A stretch of DNA of 51,194 nucleotides from contig NZ_LUFH02000036.1 in assembly GCF_001586785.1 (NCBI RefSeq), positions 1 through 51,194 of the forward strand, given 5' to 3'. The notes below the pieces were generated by a model. The model saw only the letters and a list, made by a program, of their open reading frames with translations, had not been told where the DNA came from and searched no databases. This document shows positions 37,544 to 45,776 of the stretch, piece by piece. The translations under genes were made by a program, and so were the position numbers. Origin of the DNA: Sphaerospermopsis aphanizomenoides BCCUSP55 (GTDB lineage: Bacteria; Cyanobacteriota; Cyanobacteriia; Cyanobacteriales; Nostocaceae). Numbering within the stretch: the stretch's first letter is position 1; the number at the start of each line of letters is the position of its first letter.

Positions 37544-37804
37544 TTAGGCTTTGATGAAGTATTTGGGACGGTAGTAGGTGGGACGATAGGATATGATTTT
37601 GTAATCAGGTTTATTATCTCTATCACCACCATAGCCACTACTTTGATCGCCTCTACCAAAGCCACCACATTGATCACCTTGACTATCGCCTCCACATTGG
37701 TCATATTTAGGACGCATTGAACGGCAGAATCCTCCAGATAAAAGCTCTTGTTCTTCTGTGGACAAATTCACGAGTAAATCAGAATTAATGAGTTGAGTTG
37801 ACAT
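37544..37804 (-). CDS. Double-glycine leader peptide 2 (Cys/Gly/Asp repeat core)
   Basis: 86 aa. Leader of 25 residues ends LVNLSTEEQELLSGG. The 61-residue core has three Cys and imperfect nine-residue repeats (DQCGGDSQG, DQCGGFGRG, DQSSGYGGD), then a basic, Tyr-rich tail with YRPTYYRPKYF. The ATG at 37804 is preferred to an upstream GTG; GTGAGGCTAA precedes it. The leader is nearly identical to those of peptides 1 and 4, so the same exporter should process it. No relative of the core recognised. Confidence 0.8.
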   Translation of the reverse strand: MSTQLINSDLLVNLSTEEQELLSGGFCRSMRPKYDQCGGDSQGDQCGGFGRGDQSSGYGGDRDNKPDYKIISYRPTYYRPKYFIKA

Positions 37805-37829
37805 CGATTTTAGCCTCACGTACTTGCTG

Positions 37830-37844
37830 AGGTGTTATACACCT
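37830..37844 (-). promoter_or_regulatory. Palindrome upstream of peptide gene 2
   Basis: AGGTGT-TAT-ACACCT; its edge is 26 nt before the ATG at 37804, with GTGAGGCTAA between. It matches the AGGTGA...TCACCT palindrome of peptide gene 5 in sequence and position. Confidence 0.6.
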
Positions 37845-38200
37845 ATAGCTTTAGTTATAAAGTTGATTATGTTAATTTTAATTAACCTAAAGAATGAGAT
37901 TTAGTGGTAATAATTTCTATTAAAACTATCAGTGATTTTTGAGTAAATAGATTTTGTCTGTCTTGCGTTACATACAGCAGAATATGGCTTACGCCACGCT
38001 ACGCTATCAGGAGTCAGGATTCAGGAGTAAAACTGGCTTGGTGTATAGGTTTCAATTTTGATTCTGTACCTCATTGATCTGCAATCTGCTGTATACACAT
38101 ATTTGATGAATTCAATAAAATTTATCAGTCTTTCACATGATGTAAATACTTTCAAATAGGGAGATGTGTATGCTGATGGATAGATTTTATTGTCATGACT
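37845..38200. other. Intergenic region with a dispersed repeat upstream of peptide gene 2
   Basis: AT-rich. It holds one copy of the GGCTTACGCCACGCTACGC repeat at about 37986-38004, followed by CAGGAGTCAGGATTCAGG units to about 38022. A short minus-strand ORF at 38021-38266 runs into the MITE and is not called. Confidence 0.55.
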
Positions 38201-38351
38201 AGGACTTACGCAAAAAAACGAAAAATCAAGGGTTTCGACAAAGGGGTAAAGTGATGGAAAAATCAAGGTCGAGGAGAGGAAAACCCCTACACCCCTACAC
38301 CCTTACACCCCTACACCCAGTCGTCACAGATAACTTCTGTGCGTAAGTCCT
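38201..38351. mobile_element. 151-bp MITE-like element with AGGACTTACGCA ends (copy C)
   Basis: Terminal inverted repeats AGGACTTACGCA (38201-38212) and TGCGTAAGTCCT (38340-38351). Inside: AAAAACGAAAAATCAAGG and four ACACCCCT/ACACCCTT units (38287-38318). No clear target duplication. It lies 31 nt beyond the peptide gene 3 stop, splitting the peptide island. Confidence 0.83.
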
Positions 38352-38382
38352 GAATATAATTCCTTGATAGTTGATAATGGAT

Positions 38383-38658
38383 TTACTCATTCATAGTTTG
38401 ATGGGAATTCGGCGTTGCAAATAAAATAGAATATCCTATAGTGAGTTGGGATAGTTTATATTTAGTATGTTCTCCCGTATCCTCACCTACACCAATATTT
38501 AAATTACTATCTGCTTCTGTATCAATGTCAGTTTTCTGCAAAAAGAAGTTAATTGCTTTGAGCAGATTCATGGATTTTCCACCAGTCAAACTTTCTTGTT
38601 CTTCTGGAGATAAATCTCTAAATAATTGATGCTGGTTATATGGATAATTTTCAGACAT
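38383..38658 (-). CDS. Double-glycine leader peptide 3 (divergent leader)
   Basis: 91 aa. Leader of 27 residues ends FRDLSPEEQESLTGG, similar to the others but changed (SLTGG). The 64-residue core (KSMNLLKAINFFLQ...) has an amphipathic start, an acidic centre and no Cys. It starts with ATG, AAGG lies seven bases upstream, and only 28 nt separate it from the exporter stop codon, so it is cotranscribed with the exporter. The palindrome of genes 1, 2 and 5 is missing here. Possibly an antimicrobial or signalling peptide; unknown. Confidence 0.72.
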   Translation of the reverse strand: MSENYPYNQHQLFRDLSPEEQESLTGGKSMNLLKAINFFLQKTDIDTEADSNLNIGVGEDTGEHTKYKLSQLTIGYSILFATPNSHQTMNE

Positions 38659-38686
38659 AGTATTACCTTGGGGGACTGAAAAAAAT

Positions 38687-40843
38687 TTACATTGATAAAA
38701 ACTTTAAATGCTCTCCTGGTTGCATGAGAAAATTCTCTAGTGTACCTTGTATTTGAACTTTACCTTTATCCAACAACACTATCCAATCAGAACGATGCAC
38801 CACGCTCGGACGATGGGTAATAAGAATTGTAGTCTTCCCTTTGCGGTGTTCTAATAATCGATCTAATACATGAGATTCGCTAACTGGATCAAGTCCAGCA
38901 GTTGCTTCATCTAAAATCAGAATAGGTGGATCATTGAGAATACCTCTGGCTATAGCTAATCTTTGTCTTTGTCCACCAGAAAGATTTGCACCAAATTCAC
39001 CTAACACAGTTTGATACTTATTTGGTAGTTGACTGATAAATCCATCTGCGTCAGCAATATGACAGGCTTCGACAATTTGCTCAAAAGGAATATAGGGCAT
39101 TCCTAAGCGGAAATTATCAATGATTGAACGACTCCAAAAATGCGGTTCTTGAGGTACATAAACTACTTGTTGTCTGAGACTATCGAGAGAAATATCTTGG
39201 ATATTATAAAAACCAATGCGGATATTGCCAGAATGAACTGGATATAACCCAGCAATTAGTTTTGCTAAAGTGCTTTTACCGCAACCTGACTGACCAATTA
39301 AAGAAATTACTTTACCTCCAGGAAGTTTGAGGGAAAAATCTTCTAATAAATCAACTCTACCAGGGTGGTGAAATGTAAGATGAGAACAACGAATATCCGC
39401 ATCACTGGAAATTGTCACAGTTGGTTTTTGACCGGCAATTACTTCCGGAGTCGAGTCAATAACTTCTAAAACACGAGAAATTGCTATTTGCGAGCGAAAA
39501 TATTCATCTACTAACCCAACTAATGTGCTAACTAACAAAAACACATTAACTTGCAGAGTGTTAAAAGCCAACATCTGCCCAACACTTAAATTTCCCTGAA
39601 TGACTAACATACTTCCTAGCCAAAGTAAAATAATTCCACCAGTGCTAGAAAGTAGTTTAGAGAAAGTTCCATTGAGAATACCAATTTGAATAGTGCTGAA
39701 AGTAAGATTGCTCAACCGACCAAAACGACTTTGAAATTCATCCCAAAATTGAGGAGCAGCATTTGTAGTTTTGATAACCTGTGCGCCCTTGAATGTTTCT
39801 ACTAAAACACCTTGATTTTCTGCACCCAAAACCAAAAGACTACGAGTTTTTTGTTGGAGGATAGGTAAAAACGGCAGAGTGGCAAGAGTTATTAACCCAA
39901 TAATCAAGAGAACTACTACAGTTAACTGCCAGCTATAAAAAAGCATCAAACACAAAGACACAGTGGCCATAAAAAACTGGCTAGGTAAAAAAACCACTAT
40001 CTGGGATACAAACTGATTGATTTCATTGATATCTCCTAGTCGGCTAGTAATTTCACCACTACGTCTAGCTTCGTAATAATTCAAAGGTAACTGAAGAAGT
40101 TTACGCCCAAATTCCAAGACTAAACCTAATTGTAGCCGTTGAGCAAAGTGAGCAATCATGATTGATTGTAGTGCTTGCAAACTACTACTAAAAACGCTCA
40201 TGATCATCACGGCTACCACGACAATAGTTAGTAAGTCGATATCACCACGGATCAGAACATCATCTGTTAGTAGTTGAATGAGAACAGGAGTTCCTAGACT
40301 AAGTAAACCCAAAACAATATTGATAGACAATACCTGAGTTAGTAAACCACGATAAGGCCAAATGCGCTGGAAAAAGCGCCCAAAACCATTTTTAGGTTTT
40401 TCTATAGGCTGGGCAAAAAAGCGGTCTGGATCTGGTTCTAGTAGGAGCATTACCCCGTTCCAAGCTTTTGTTAGCTCTTGACGGGTAATATAACGGATGC
40501 CTACTGCGGGGTCAGCAATTACATATTTTCTACCACGCTGATTGTATAAAACAACCCAGTGATAACCATGCCAATGAATAATTGCTGGTAGATGTACTTC
40601 TGTAATTCTGTCAATCAGTTCTGGTGCAGCTTTCACTGCTCTGACATTAAAACCTAGTGTTTCTGAACCACGTTTTAAACCCAACATTGTTGTTCCTAAC
40701 TGTCCAGTTCCTACCGCTTCTCGACACCGATTAATGCTGAAAAAGCGTCCGTAATGCTTACAAATTGACACTAGACAAGCTGCTCCACAGTCCTCTTCAC
40801 TGGCTTGGAGAACGCATTGATAATTTTTTTTTAAATTAAACAT
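38687..40843 (-). CDS. Peptidase-containing ABC exporter (C39 type)
   Basis: 718 aa, bifunctional leader peptidase and exporter. The N-terminal C39 domain has Gln13, catalytic Cys19 (EEDCGAAC), His95 (HWHGYHWVVLYN) and Asp111 (IADP). A six-helix membrane domain follows (about 165-440), then the ATPase: Walker A IGQSGCGKST (about 517), signature LSGGQRQRLAIAR (about 622), Walker B ILILDEAT and HRPS. It should cut the double-glycine leaders of the neighbouring peptides and export the cores through the inner membrane, with the HlyD adaptor encoded 220 nt upstream. No TolC is in the window. Confidence 0.93.
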   Translation of the reverse strand: MFNLKKNYQCVLQASEEDCGAACLVSICKHYGRFFSINRCREAVGTGQLGTTMLGLKRGSETLGFNVRAVKAAPELIDRITEVHLPAIIHWHGYHWVVLYNQRGRKYVIADPAVGIRYITRQELTKAWNGVMLLLEPDPDRFFAQPIEKPKNGFGRFFQRIWPYRGLLTQVLSINIVLGLLSLGTPVLIQLLTDDVLIRGDIDLLTIVVVAVMIMSVFSSSLQALQSIMIAHFAQRLQLGLVLEFGRKLLQLPLNYYEARRSGEITSRLGDINEINQFVSQIVVFLPSQFFMATVSLCLMLFYSWQLTVVVLLIIGLITLATLPFLPILQQKTRSLLVLGAENQGVLVETFKGAQVIKTTNAAPQFWDEFQSRFGRLSNLTFSTIQIGILNGTFSKLLSSTGGIILLWLGSMLVIQGNLSVGQMLAFNTLQVNVFLLVSTLVGLVDEYFRSQIAISRVLEVIDSTPEVIAGQKPTVTISSDADIRCSHLTFHHPGRVDLLEDFSLKLPGGKVISLIGQSGCGKSTLAKLIAGLYPVHSGNIRIGFYNIQDISLDSLRQQVVYVPQEPHFWSRSIIDNFRLGMPYIPFEQIVEACHIADADGFISQLPNKYQTVLGEFGANLSGGQRQRLAIARGILNDPPILILDEATAGLDPVSESHVLDRLLEHRKGKTTILITHRPSVVHRSDWIVLLDKGKVQIQGTLENFLMQPGEHLKFLSM

Positions 40844-40880
40844 AGTAAATAGGGAATAGGGAATGGGGAATAGGGAATAG

Positions 40881-40973
40881 GAGTATGGCTAACGCCACGC
40901 TTCGCTATCAGGAGTATGGCTAACGCCACGCTTCGCTATCAGGAGTATGGCTTACGCCACGCTGCGCTATCAG
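40881..40973. repeat. Three tandem 31-nt repeats between hlyD-like gene and exporter
   Basis: Three head-to-tail 31-nt units containing GGCTAACGCCACGCTTCGC; the third differs at two positions. Each single unit also occurs elsewhere (about 19683 inverted, 24193, 37986). GGGAATA units precede it (40853-40880) and CTCCCCTGC units follow (41005-41031). Confidence 0.9.
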
Positions 40974-41063
40974 GAGTTCAGAAGAATAAGAAGAATTTAT
41001 TTCTCCCCTGCCTCCCCTGCCTCCCCTGCTCCTTTTCATCTTCTCTGTCACCTGCTTTTGCCT

Positions 41064-42572
41064 TTAAATATCTGCGATTAATCTTGCTTTTCTGAGAATG
41101 AATTGAAGTATGGTTTCTTCGCGGGTAATAATACTAGCTCGACCTTCCATTCCTGCTTTGAGATGACATTGGCGATCGCCCTTACCCAGGTATAGTTGTT
41201 GTGGTTGAATATTTACTTCGTAGGTAACTAACTGAGGTGCGTTGGGATTTGCGCCATTTTTGACAGTGGGTAAGGCATCTGGAGCAACGCTGATTACAGA
41301 TGCTTGGAGAGTACCGTAATCTGGATAAGGACAAGCGGAAACTTGCACAACTACTTTTTGTCCTGGTTCAACTTTATCAATATCTTGAGTCTGGACATGA
41401 GCTTTGATTACCATTGGTACATCAAGAGGAGCAATTTGAGCGATCGCTTCACCTGATTGCACTACCTGGCCAGGATTACGAAGATTGAGTTTCAAAAGTG
41501 TTCCTGTAATTGGCGATCGAATTACACTTTTATTCAGTTCAGAATCTATCTGTTCTAGTTCTTTACGAGTACGAATCAGTTGTTTTTGTAATTCAATTCG
41601 TTGCTGAAGAAGAATTTCCTTGTCTTTTCTTAAAGCTGCTAAATTAGCATTACCTTTTGCTCGCTCCTGCTGAATTTGTTCAAAGGCGATAATTACATTT
41701 GCATCATTAGGATTGATCGCAATTTGAGCTTTGTTTAAGTTAAGTTCGGCAACTTTTAGCGATTGCTCCCTTTCTTCCAGTAAATTACTAGCATTGGTTT
41801 TAGCTTGTTCTAATTTTGCCTCGGCAGACCTCACAGCTTGTTCTTTTTCTTCTAGGAGATTACGAGAAATTGCTCCTGATTGAATAATAGGTTGTAATCT
41901 ATCGCGTTGCATTATAGCTAAACGTAAAGCTGCCTCTGCTTCTTCTATAGTTGCTTTTAAAGCTCTTTCTTTTTGTAATCGCTCGAATTGTGACCTAGCA
42001 AATTGTAAAGCTACTTGCGCTTGTTCCATCTCACTGTTAGCTTTTATTCGCTGATCTTCATAATTGCGTTGAGTGCCACTGAGTTGAGCTTGTGCAGAAA
42101 TAATTGTGCGATTAATTAAGCTGACTTGAGCAGCAATTTGAGTATCTATTTCTACTAGCTGGGCATCCATTTGCCTGAATTGTAATTGACTCTGTTGAAT
42201 ACTATTTGTTAATTGACTTTTTTGTGTTTGTAGGTTGAAATTATCAATATAAGCAAGAACTTCACCTTGATTTACAACTTGATTTTCTTTAACTTTGATT
42301 GTTTGAATAGTGCCAGCAATAGCAGATTGAACAACTCGCAAGTCTCCTACAGGTCTAATACTCGTAGGTACTTTAATTGTGACATGGTAATTCAGAACTG
42401 AAGTTAATCCGACTCCAGCTATAAAAATACTCACTAAAATCACTCCCCCAATATTAGTCCATTTACCAATTTGAGGAAGGAATTCATTCACGTCTATTAA
42501 GTGGAGTTGCTCTGGATCTGGTTCTTGAGGCTCATTTATAACATACTTTTCCTCACGACGCAGAAAGTTCAC
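41064..42572 (-). CDS. HlyD-family secretion adaptor
   Basis: 502 aa periplasmic adaptor. One N-terminal membrane helix (about 38-62, IGGVILVSIFIAGVGLTSVL), the first half of a lipoyl-like domain (AGTIQTIKVKENQVVNQGEVLAYID), a long coiled-coil hairpin (about 115-345), the second lipoyl half (VIRSPITGTLLKLNLRNPGQVV) and a beta-barrel region. It should bridge the C39 exporter and an outer-membrane channel. The start is GTG with AAAGGTG eight bases upstream. Usual partner gene order is kept. Confidence 0.9.
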   Translation of the reverse strand: MNFLRREEKYVINEPQEPDPEQLHLIDVNEFLPQIGKWTNIGGVILVSIFIAGVGLTSVLNYHVTIKVPTSIRPVGDLRVVQSAIAGTIQTIKVKENQVVNQGEVLAYIDNFNLQTQKSQLTNSIQQSQLQFRQMDAQLVEIDTQIAAQVSLINRTIISAQAQLSGTQRNYEDQRIKANSEMEQAQVALQFARSQFERLQKERALKATIEEAEAALRLAIMQRDRLQPIIQSGAISRNLLEEKEQAVRSAEAKLEQAKTNASNLLEEREQSLKVAELNLNKAQIAINPNDANVIIAFEQIQQERAKGNANLAALRKDKEILLQQRIELQKQLIRTRKELEQIDSELNKSVIRSPITGTLLKLNLRNPGQVVQSGEAIAQIAPLDVPMVIKAHVQTQDIDKVEPGQKVVVQVSACPYPDYGTLQASVISVAPDALPTVKNGANPNAPQLVTYEVNIQPQQLYLGKGDRQCHLKAGMEGRASIITREETILQFILRKARLIADI

Positions 42573-43068
42573 AATGTTGCACCTTTAGTTAGAATTGATG
42601 TTTCAATAATTGACAATTACCCCTCCTTAAAGGATAGAGAATTGAAAGTAAGGAAAGGTTTTTCTTGATATTTCTCTTGAAAACTAGAGATTTTAAACTA
42701 AATCAACCAATTATCACTTGTCAATTATCAATTATAAATTGATAATTTCTGTTCATCTAATCAAGCATCATGCTCTATAATTAGTGCTAGGGGAAAAGAA
42801 AGATAAACACCATCGGTACAGCAATTATCTTTCTTATATATCTAACGTAGTCAATGCGTTGGCATTATGGAGGAGGAAGCTCAAACTCCCTCAAAGTCCT
42901 CACTTACGTTGAGCGGATGACAATACCCTCCTCCTGCCCCCTTTTTATTGGCGACCAATAATTGCCAATAATAACTCTCAGATGTTTTCATTCCCATATT
43001 CGATTATGTGATTAATATCCGTCCTTGGGTAGATGAAATAAAATTTGTGAATAGGTTTTTTGATTGAC
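42573..43068. other. Intergenic region before hlyD-like gene
   Basis: 496 nt. Contains a perfect inverted repeat AATTATCAATT-ATA-AATTGATAATT (42723-42747) and, at about 42890-42905 on the minus strand, GTAAGTGAGGACT, which echoes the ribosome-binding element of the peptide genes but is not followed by an open leader frame. It may be a decayed sixth copy. The rest is AT-rich. Confidence 0.5.
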
Positions 43069-43359
43069 CTATGAGAATAATGAACTGATGTTTATATTAC
43101 CTAAATCTGTGACAGAGAAAGGATTTGCTAGATCCAAGCTAAAAAAATCTTGTGCAGAGTTACTAGTTTCTTGTGTTTTAACATTAGAATTAGACGTTGT
43201 ATTACCAGATGGTTGATTACTACTTGTTCCTTCTACATTTGTAGTTTTTTGATTAAAATTGGAACTGGTGGAGTCGAAGCCTTGACCACCAGATAGTAAT
43301 TCTTGTTCCTGATCAGATAAGTCAACCAAAAACTCAGATTTGCATATTTGCATTAACAT
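43069..43359 (-). CDS. Double-glycine leader peptide 4 (CTB-like bacteriocin candidate)
   Basis: 96 aa. Leader of 25 residues ends LVDLSDQEQELLSGG. The core of 71 residues is Ser/Thr/Asn/Gln-rich and contains SAQDFFSLDLANPF, which corresponds to AAQDFLGLGG in peptide 5. Start: three ATG codons are close; ATG at 43359 has GGAGGAAATC as ribosome-binding site. No upstream palindrome like genes 1, 2 and 5. Resembles the CTB family of cyanobacterial bacteriocin-type precursors as I remember them. No modification enzyme is adjacent. Confidence 0.8.
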   Translation of the reverse strand: MLMQICKSEFLVDLSDQEQELLSGGQGFDSTSSNFNQKTTNVEGTSSNQPSGNTTSNSNVKTQETSNSAQDFFSLDLANPFSVTDLGNINISSLFS

Positions 43360-43790
43360 TGATTTCCTCCTCATTTTAGTATTCTGGAAATAAAATATTG
43401 CAGAAACTACAGCAGCAGTCAGAAGTAAAACCCAGTTAGGACATAGGGAAAATACATTAATTTTTTACTTTCATTTGCTGCAATCAGTTGTCAGTTTTTT
43501 CCTCTGCTTCCCATGCACTACCCCAGGGAATGCTGTATCACACTAAGGAAAAAAATTCTGGATTATTCGGATTAGTCAGCACCATCTACATTCATGATTG
43601 TGATGGTGCTGTTAAGGGGAAACAGAAGCAAGTGATATCTGCAATGATTAGCTATTCAGTTTTGATCAGAAATCTGATTAATTTGAGAATTCCTGCTCAC
43701 CATTGTCTACCTAAATCTGCGAAGCTATTTAAGTAGTTAATGATGTGATAGCTAGTCTTTGCAAATCACTTGGAGTAATGGTTAACTATC
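43360..43790. other. Intergenic region between peptide genes 5 and 4
   Basis: 431 nt. AT-rich, no convincing ORF (an 82-codon plus-strand frame at 43488-43736 lacks a ribosome-binding site). No sixth leader motif was found. A GTGAT...ATCAC pair lies at about 43745-43770. Confidence 0.45.
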
Positions 43791-44255
43791 TTAACGTCCT
43801 GGGGCTGCCCCTTGTCCAGGTGCTGCTCCAAGTCCTGATGCACCTTGTAGTAGTGTTTCGGGTTGTTGTAGCACACCTGGTTGTTCACCTGTTGCACCTG
43901 GTTGTTCACCTGTTACACCTGGTACAGTTGGGATGCCTGTTTGATCAGCGCCTCCCCCAGATGGTAATCCGTTGGTTCCGTTAAAACTAGGTGCATTGCC
44001 TAAAGGTGTAACATTAGGAGGAATTAATCCACCTAAGCCCAAGAAATCTTGTGCAGCGGTGTTGATAGCATTGCTTGCACCTACGGAAACAGCTGTACTA
44101 CCTTGAGGGCCGGAGGTGGCTGCACCTCGTAAGGCTGACAGTTTGTTAGCGTAATTACTGCCAGCTAATTCAAAGTCAGCACCACCAGTCACTAGCTCTT
44201 GCTGCTCATCGGATAAAGCAACAAATAAATCGGAATTATTGATTTGATTTAACAC
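43791..44255 (-). CDS. Double-glycine leader peptide 5 (CTB-like bacteriocin candidate)
   Basis: 154 aa. Leader of 25 residues ends FVALSDEQQELVTGG. The 129-residue core begins ADFELAGSNYANKLSALRG, contains NTAAQDFLGLGGLIPPN and ends in Gly/Pro repeats (PGVTGEQPGATGEQPGV; GAAPGQGAAPGR). The start is GTG at 44255, after GTGAGGCTAA as in genes 1 and 2. Codon repeats in the tail (TGEQPG units) suggest slippage-driven length change. It looks like a CTB-type bacteriocin precursor; activity unknown. First gene of the leftward island. Confidence 0.8.
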   Translation of the reverse strand: MLNQINNSDLFVALSDEQQELVTGGADFELAGSNYANKLSALRGAATSGPQGSTAVSVGASNAINTAAQDFLGLGGLIPPNVTPLGNAPSFNGTNGLPSGGGADQTGIPTVPGVTGEQPGATGEQPGVLQQPETLLQGASGLGAAPGQGAAPGR

Positions 44256-44279
44256 AATTCTTAGCCTCACTTACGAAAC

Positions 44280-44297
44280 TAGGTGATTTGTCACCTA
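44280..44297 (-). promoter_or_regulatory. Palindrome upstream of peptide gene 5
   Basis: TAGGTGA-TTTG-TCACCTA. The AGGTGA arm starts 26 nt before the GTG start codon, with GTAAGTGAGGCTAA between. Same layout as upstream of genes 1 and 2. Confidence 0.6.
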
Positions 44298-44618
44298 TGC
44301 AACTAACTATAAGCATTGTTTGTCAGGAATTCATAAATCTAAGGTTAGAAAGTGCAATTTATAGTTTTACTTCTCAAAGCAGATATAAAATTTTTTAATT
44401 TTTACCGATATAGTAATACTCTGAGAGGAGTTGTCTTTAATATTGGATGTATTTTCATTTATTTGCTATATAGCAATCCAATTTGATTGATGAAATTACT
44501 TGTGGAGATAGGGAATAGGGAAGAGGGAACAAGAAAGAAGGGAAATGTGGCTGGTAGATGTGTACAAAATTTTGAAGTGTAAAGCACAGGTGGAGTCAAG
44601 AAAAATCAAATCAAAGAA
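44298..44618. other. Intergenic region between peptide gene 5 and the phytol-kinase-like gene
   Basis: 321 nt, AT-rich. Contains short GGGAATAGGGAAGAGGGAAC repeat traces (44512-44531). No ORF. The peptide island promoter should be in the left part. Confidence 0.45.
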
Positions 44619-45320
44619 CTATAGGAGTAACTGCGTTAACATATAAGCCAAAGCTGCACTACCTAAAGGAACTGTTAAATTATCAATACCCAAAAATGAA
44701 AAAGCTTCTAAAAGAGTAGCTACAATCGCCACAGCTATTGATATTATCCAGATTTGCCAAATGTTGCTTTGTGTTGCCAGTAAAATAGAATTACTAATTA
44801 GGAAACTAATCAAAGTCATGGTTAAAGAACCTTCCCAGCTTTTCTGTGAGCCAAAAAGTTTATATTTATGTTGACCAAATTTTTGCCCAATTAAGGCTGC
44901 TAGTCCATCTCCCCAAGCCATAATTAGAATTCCTAATGCAGCATATTGGGGTAGCTGTAAATACCAGAACCAAGCGACTAAAATACCAATACTGACAGCG
45001 TAAAAAAATGTGCCGAGACTTTGACGACCGACGCTGTTAATTCCAGGCAGAATGGGGAAAATGTAGGATAATAAGGTGATGATGCTGGCTAAAATTGCAG
45101 CTGTAATGCCAAGAAATGCGGGGATATTTAGCCACCAAGCCAGTAAAATGACATTACCTGTACCAATATGTACTATTTTACGGATAATTTCCGCTTCACT
45201 ATTAGTAAAACGACTAACTACCCAAGCGATGAGGATGATCAGTAAAACCCAAGCTGAGGCTGAGGTTATTTGCAGCCACAATAGGGGCATAGGTTCTAAA
45301 CCGGGAAATGTAATCAACAC
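44619..45320 (-). CDS. Diacylglycerol/polyprenol (phytol) kinase family protein
   Basis: 233 aa, about seven membrane segments. Family motifs: [10 protein letters not shown] (about 46-55), [13 protein letters not shown] (about 136-148) and [11 protein letters not shown] (about 157-167), as in VTE5-like phytol kinases, which rescue phytol from chlorophyll breakdown for tocopherol synthesis. CTP-dependent phosphorylation of phytol is likely but not certain; dolichol or diacylglycerol are alternatives. The longest start is GTG at 45320; an ATG ten codons later is possible. Confidence 0.82.
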   Translation of the reverse strand: MLITFPGLEPMPLLWLQITSASAWVLLIILIAWVVSRFTNSEAEIIRKIVHIGTGNVILLAWWLNIPAFLGITAAILASIITLLSYIFPILPGINSVGRQSLGTFFYAVSIGILVAWFWYLQLPQYAALGILIMAWGDGLAALIGQKFGQHKYKLFGSQKSWEGSLTMTLISFLISNSILLATQSNIWQIWIISIAVAIVATLLEAFSFLGIDNLTVPLGSAALAYMLTQLLL

Positions 45321-45362
45321 GGAAATTTCTTTACTTCTGTAATTACTTTAATAGATTTAGCT

Positions 45363-45608
45363 ATGAAGATATTATTAATTTGGCTGATTAAAGGCTATCG
45401 GTTATTCATTTCTCCTCTGTTTCCTCCAACTTGTCGCTTTCAACCAACTTGTTCGATGTATGCCATACAAGCAATTGAACGCTTTGGCGTACTACGTGGT
45501 AGTTGGATGGCAACTTTGCGGATTTTACGCTGTCATCCTTTTCATCCTGGTGGTTATGACCCAGTACCAGAACTAGGGGAAAAATCTAGTTGTCAGCATC
45601 ATGAATAA
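45363..45608 (+). CDS. yidD: Membrane protein insertion efficiency factor YidD
   Basis: 81 aa. [25 protein letters not shown] and the downstream [17 protein letters not shown] are the YidD signature, with three conserved Cys. The protein has an N-terminal amphipathic or hydrophobic helix and helps YidC-dependent membrane insertion. ATG at 45363; divergent from the kinase gene. A GGGTGTA repeat follows the stop. Confidence 0.94.
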   Translation: MKILLIWLIKGYRLFISPLFPPTCRFQPTCSMYAIQAIERFGVLRGSWMATLRILRCHPFHPGGYDPVPELGEKSSCQHHE

Positions 45609-45610
45609 AA

Positions 45611-45641
45611 TTAGGGTGTAGGGTTGTAGGGTGTAGGGGAA
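45611..45641. repeat. TAGGGTG repeats
   Basis: Four imperfect TAGGGTG units right after yidD; complementary to the ACACCCT family found elsewhere in the window. Confidence 0.75.
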
Positions 45642-45776
45642 TAAAAAATAACCTCCTGCCTGTTCCCTGTCACCTTCTCTATATGTGCCTTTTGTCAACC
45701 CAAGCCACTATAAAATGTAGGTATTTTAGATGAATCTGGTTTAAAATAATTTATACCAATTGAGTTGATCTAAAAA

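Noticed and set aside
38021-38266. 81-codon minus-strand ORF overlapping MITE copy C
   Set aside because: It begins inside the mobile element and ends in a dispersed repeat.
43488-43736. 82-codon plus-strand ORF between peptide genes
   Set aside because: No ribosome-binding site, opposite to the island direction and no leader motif.
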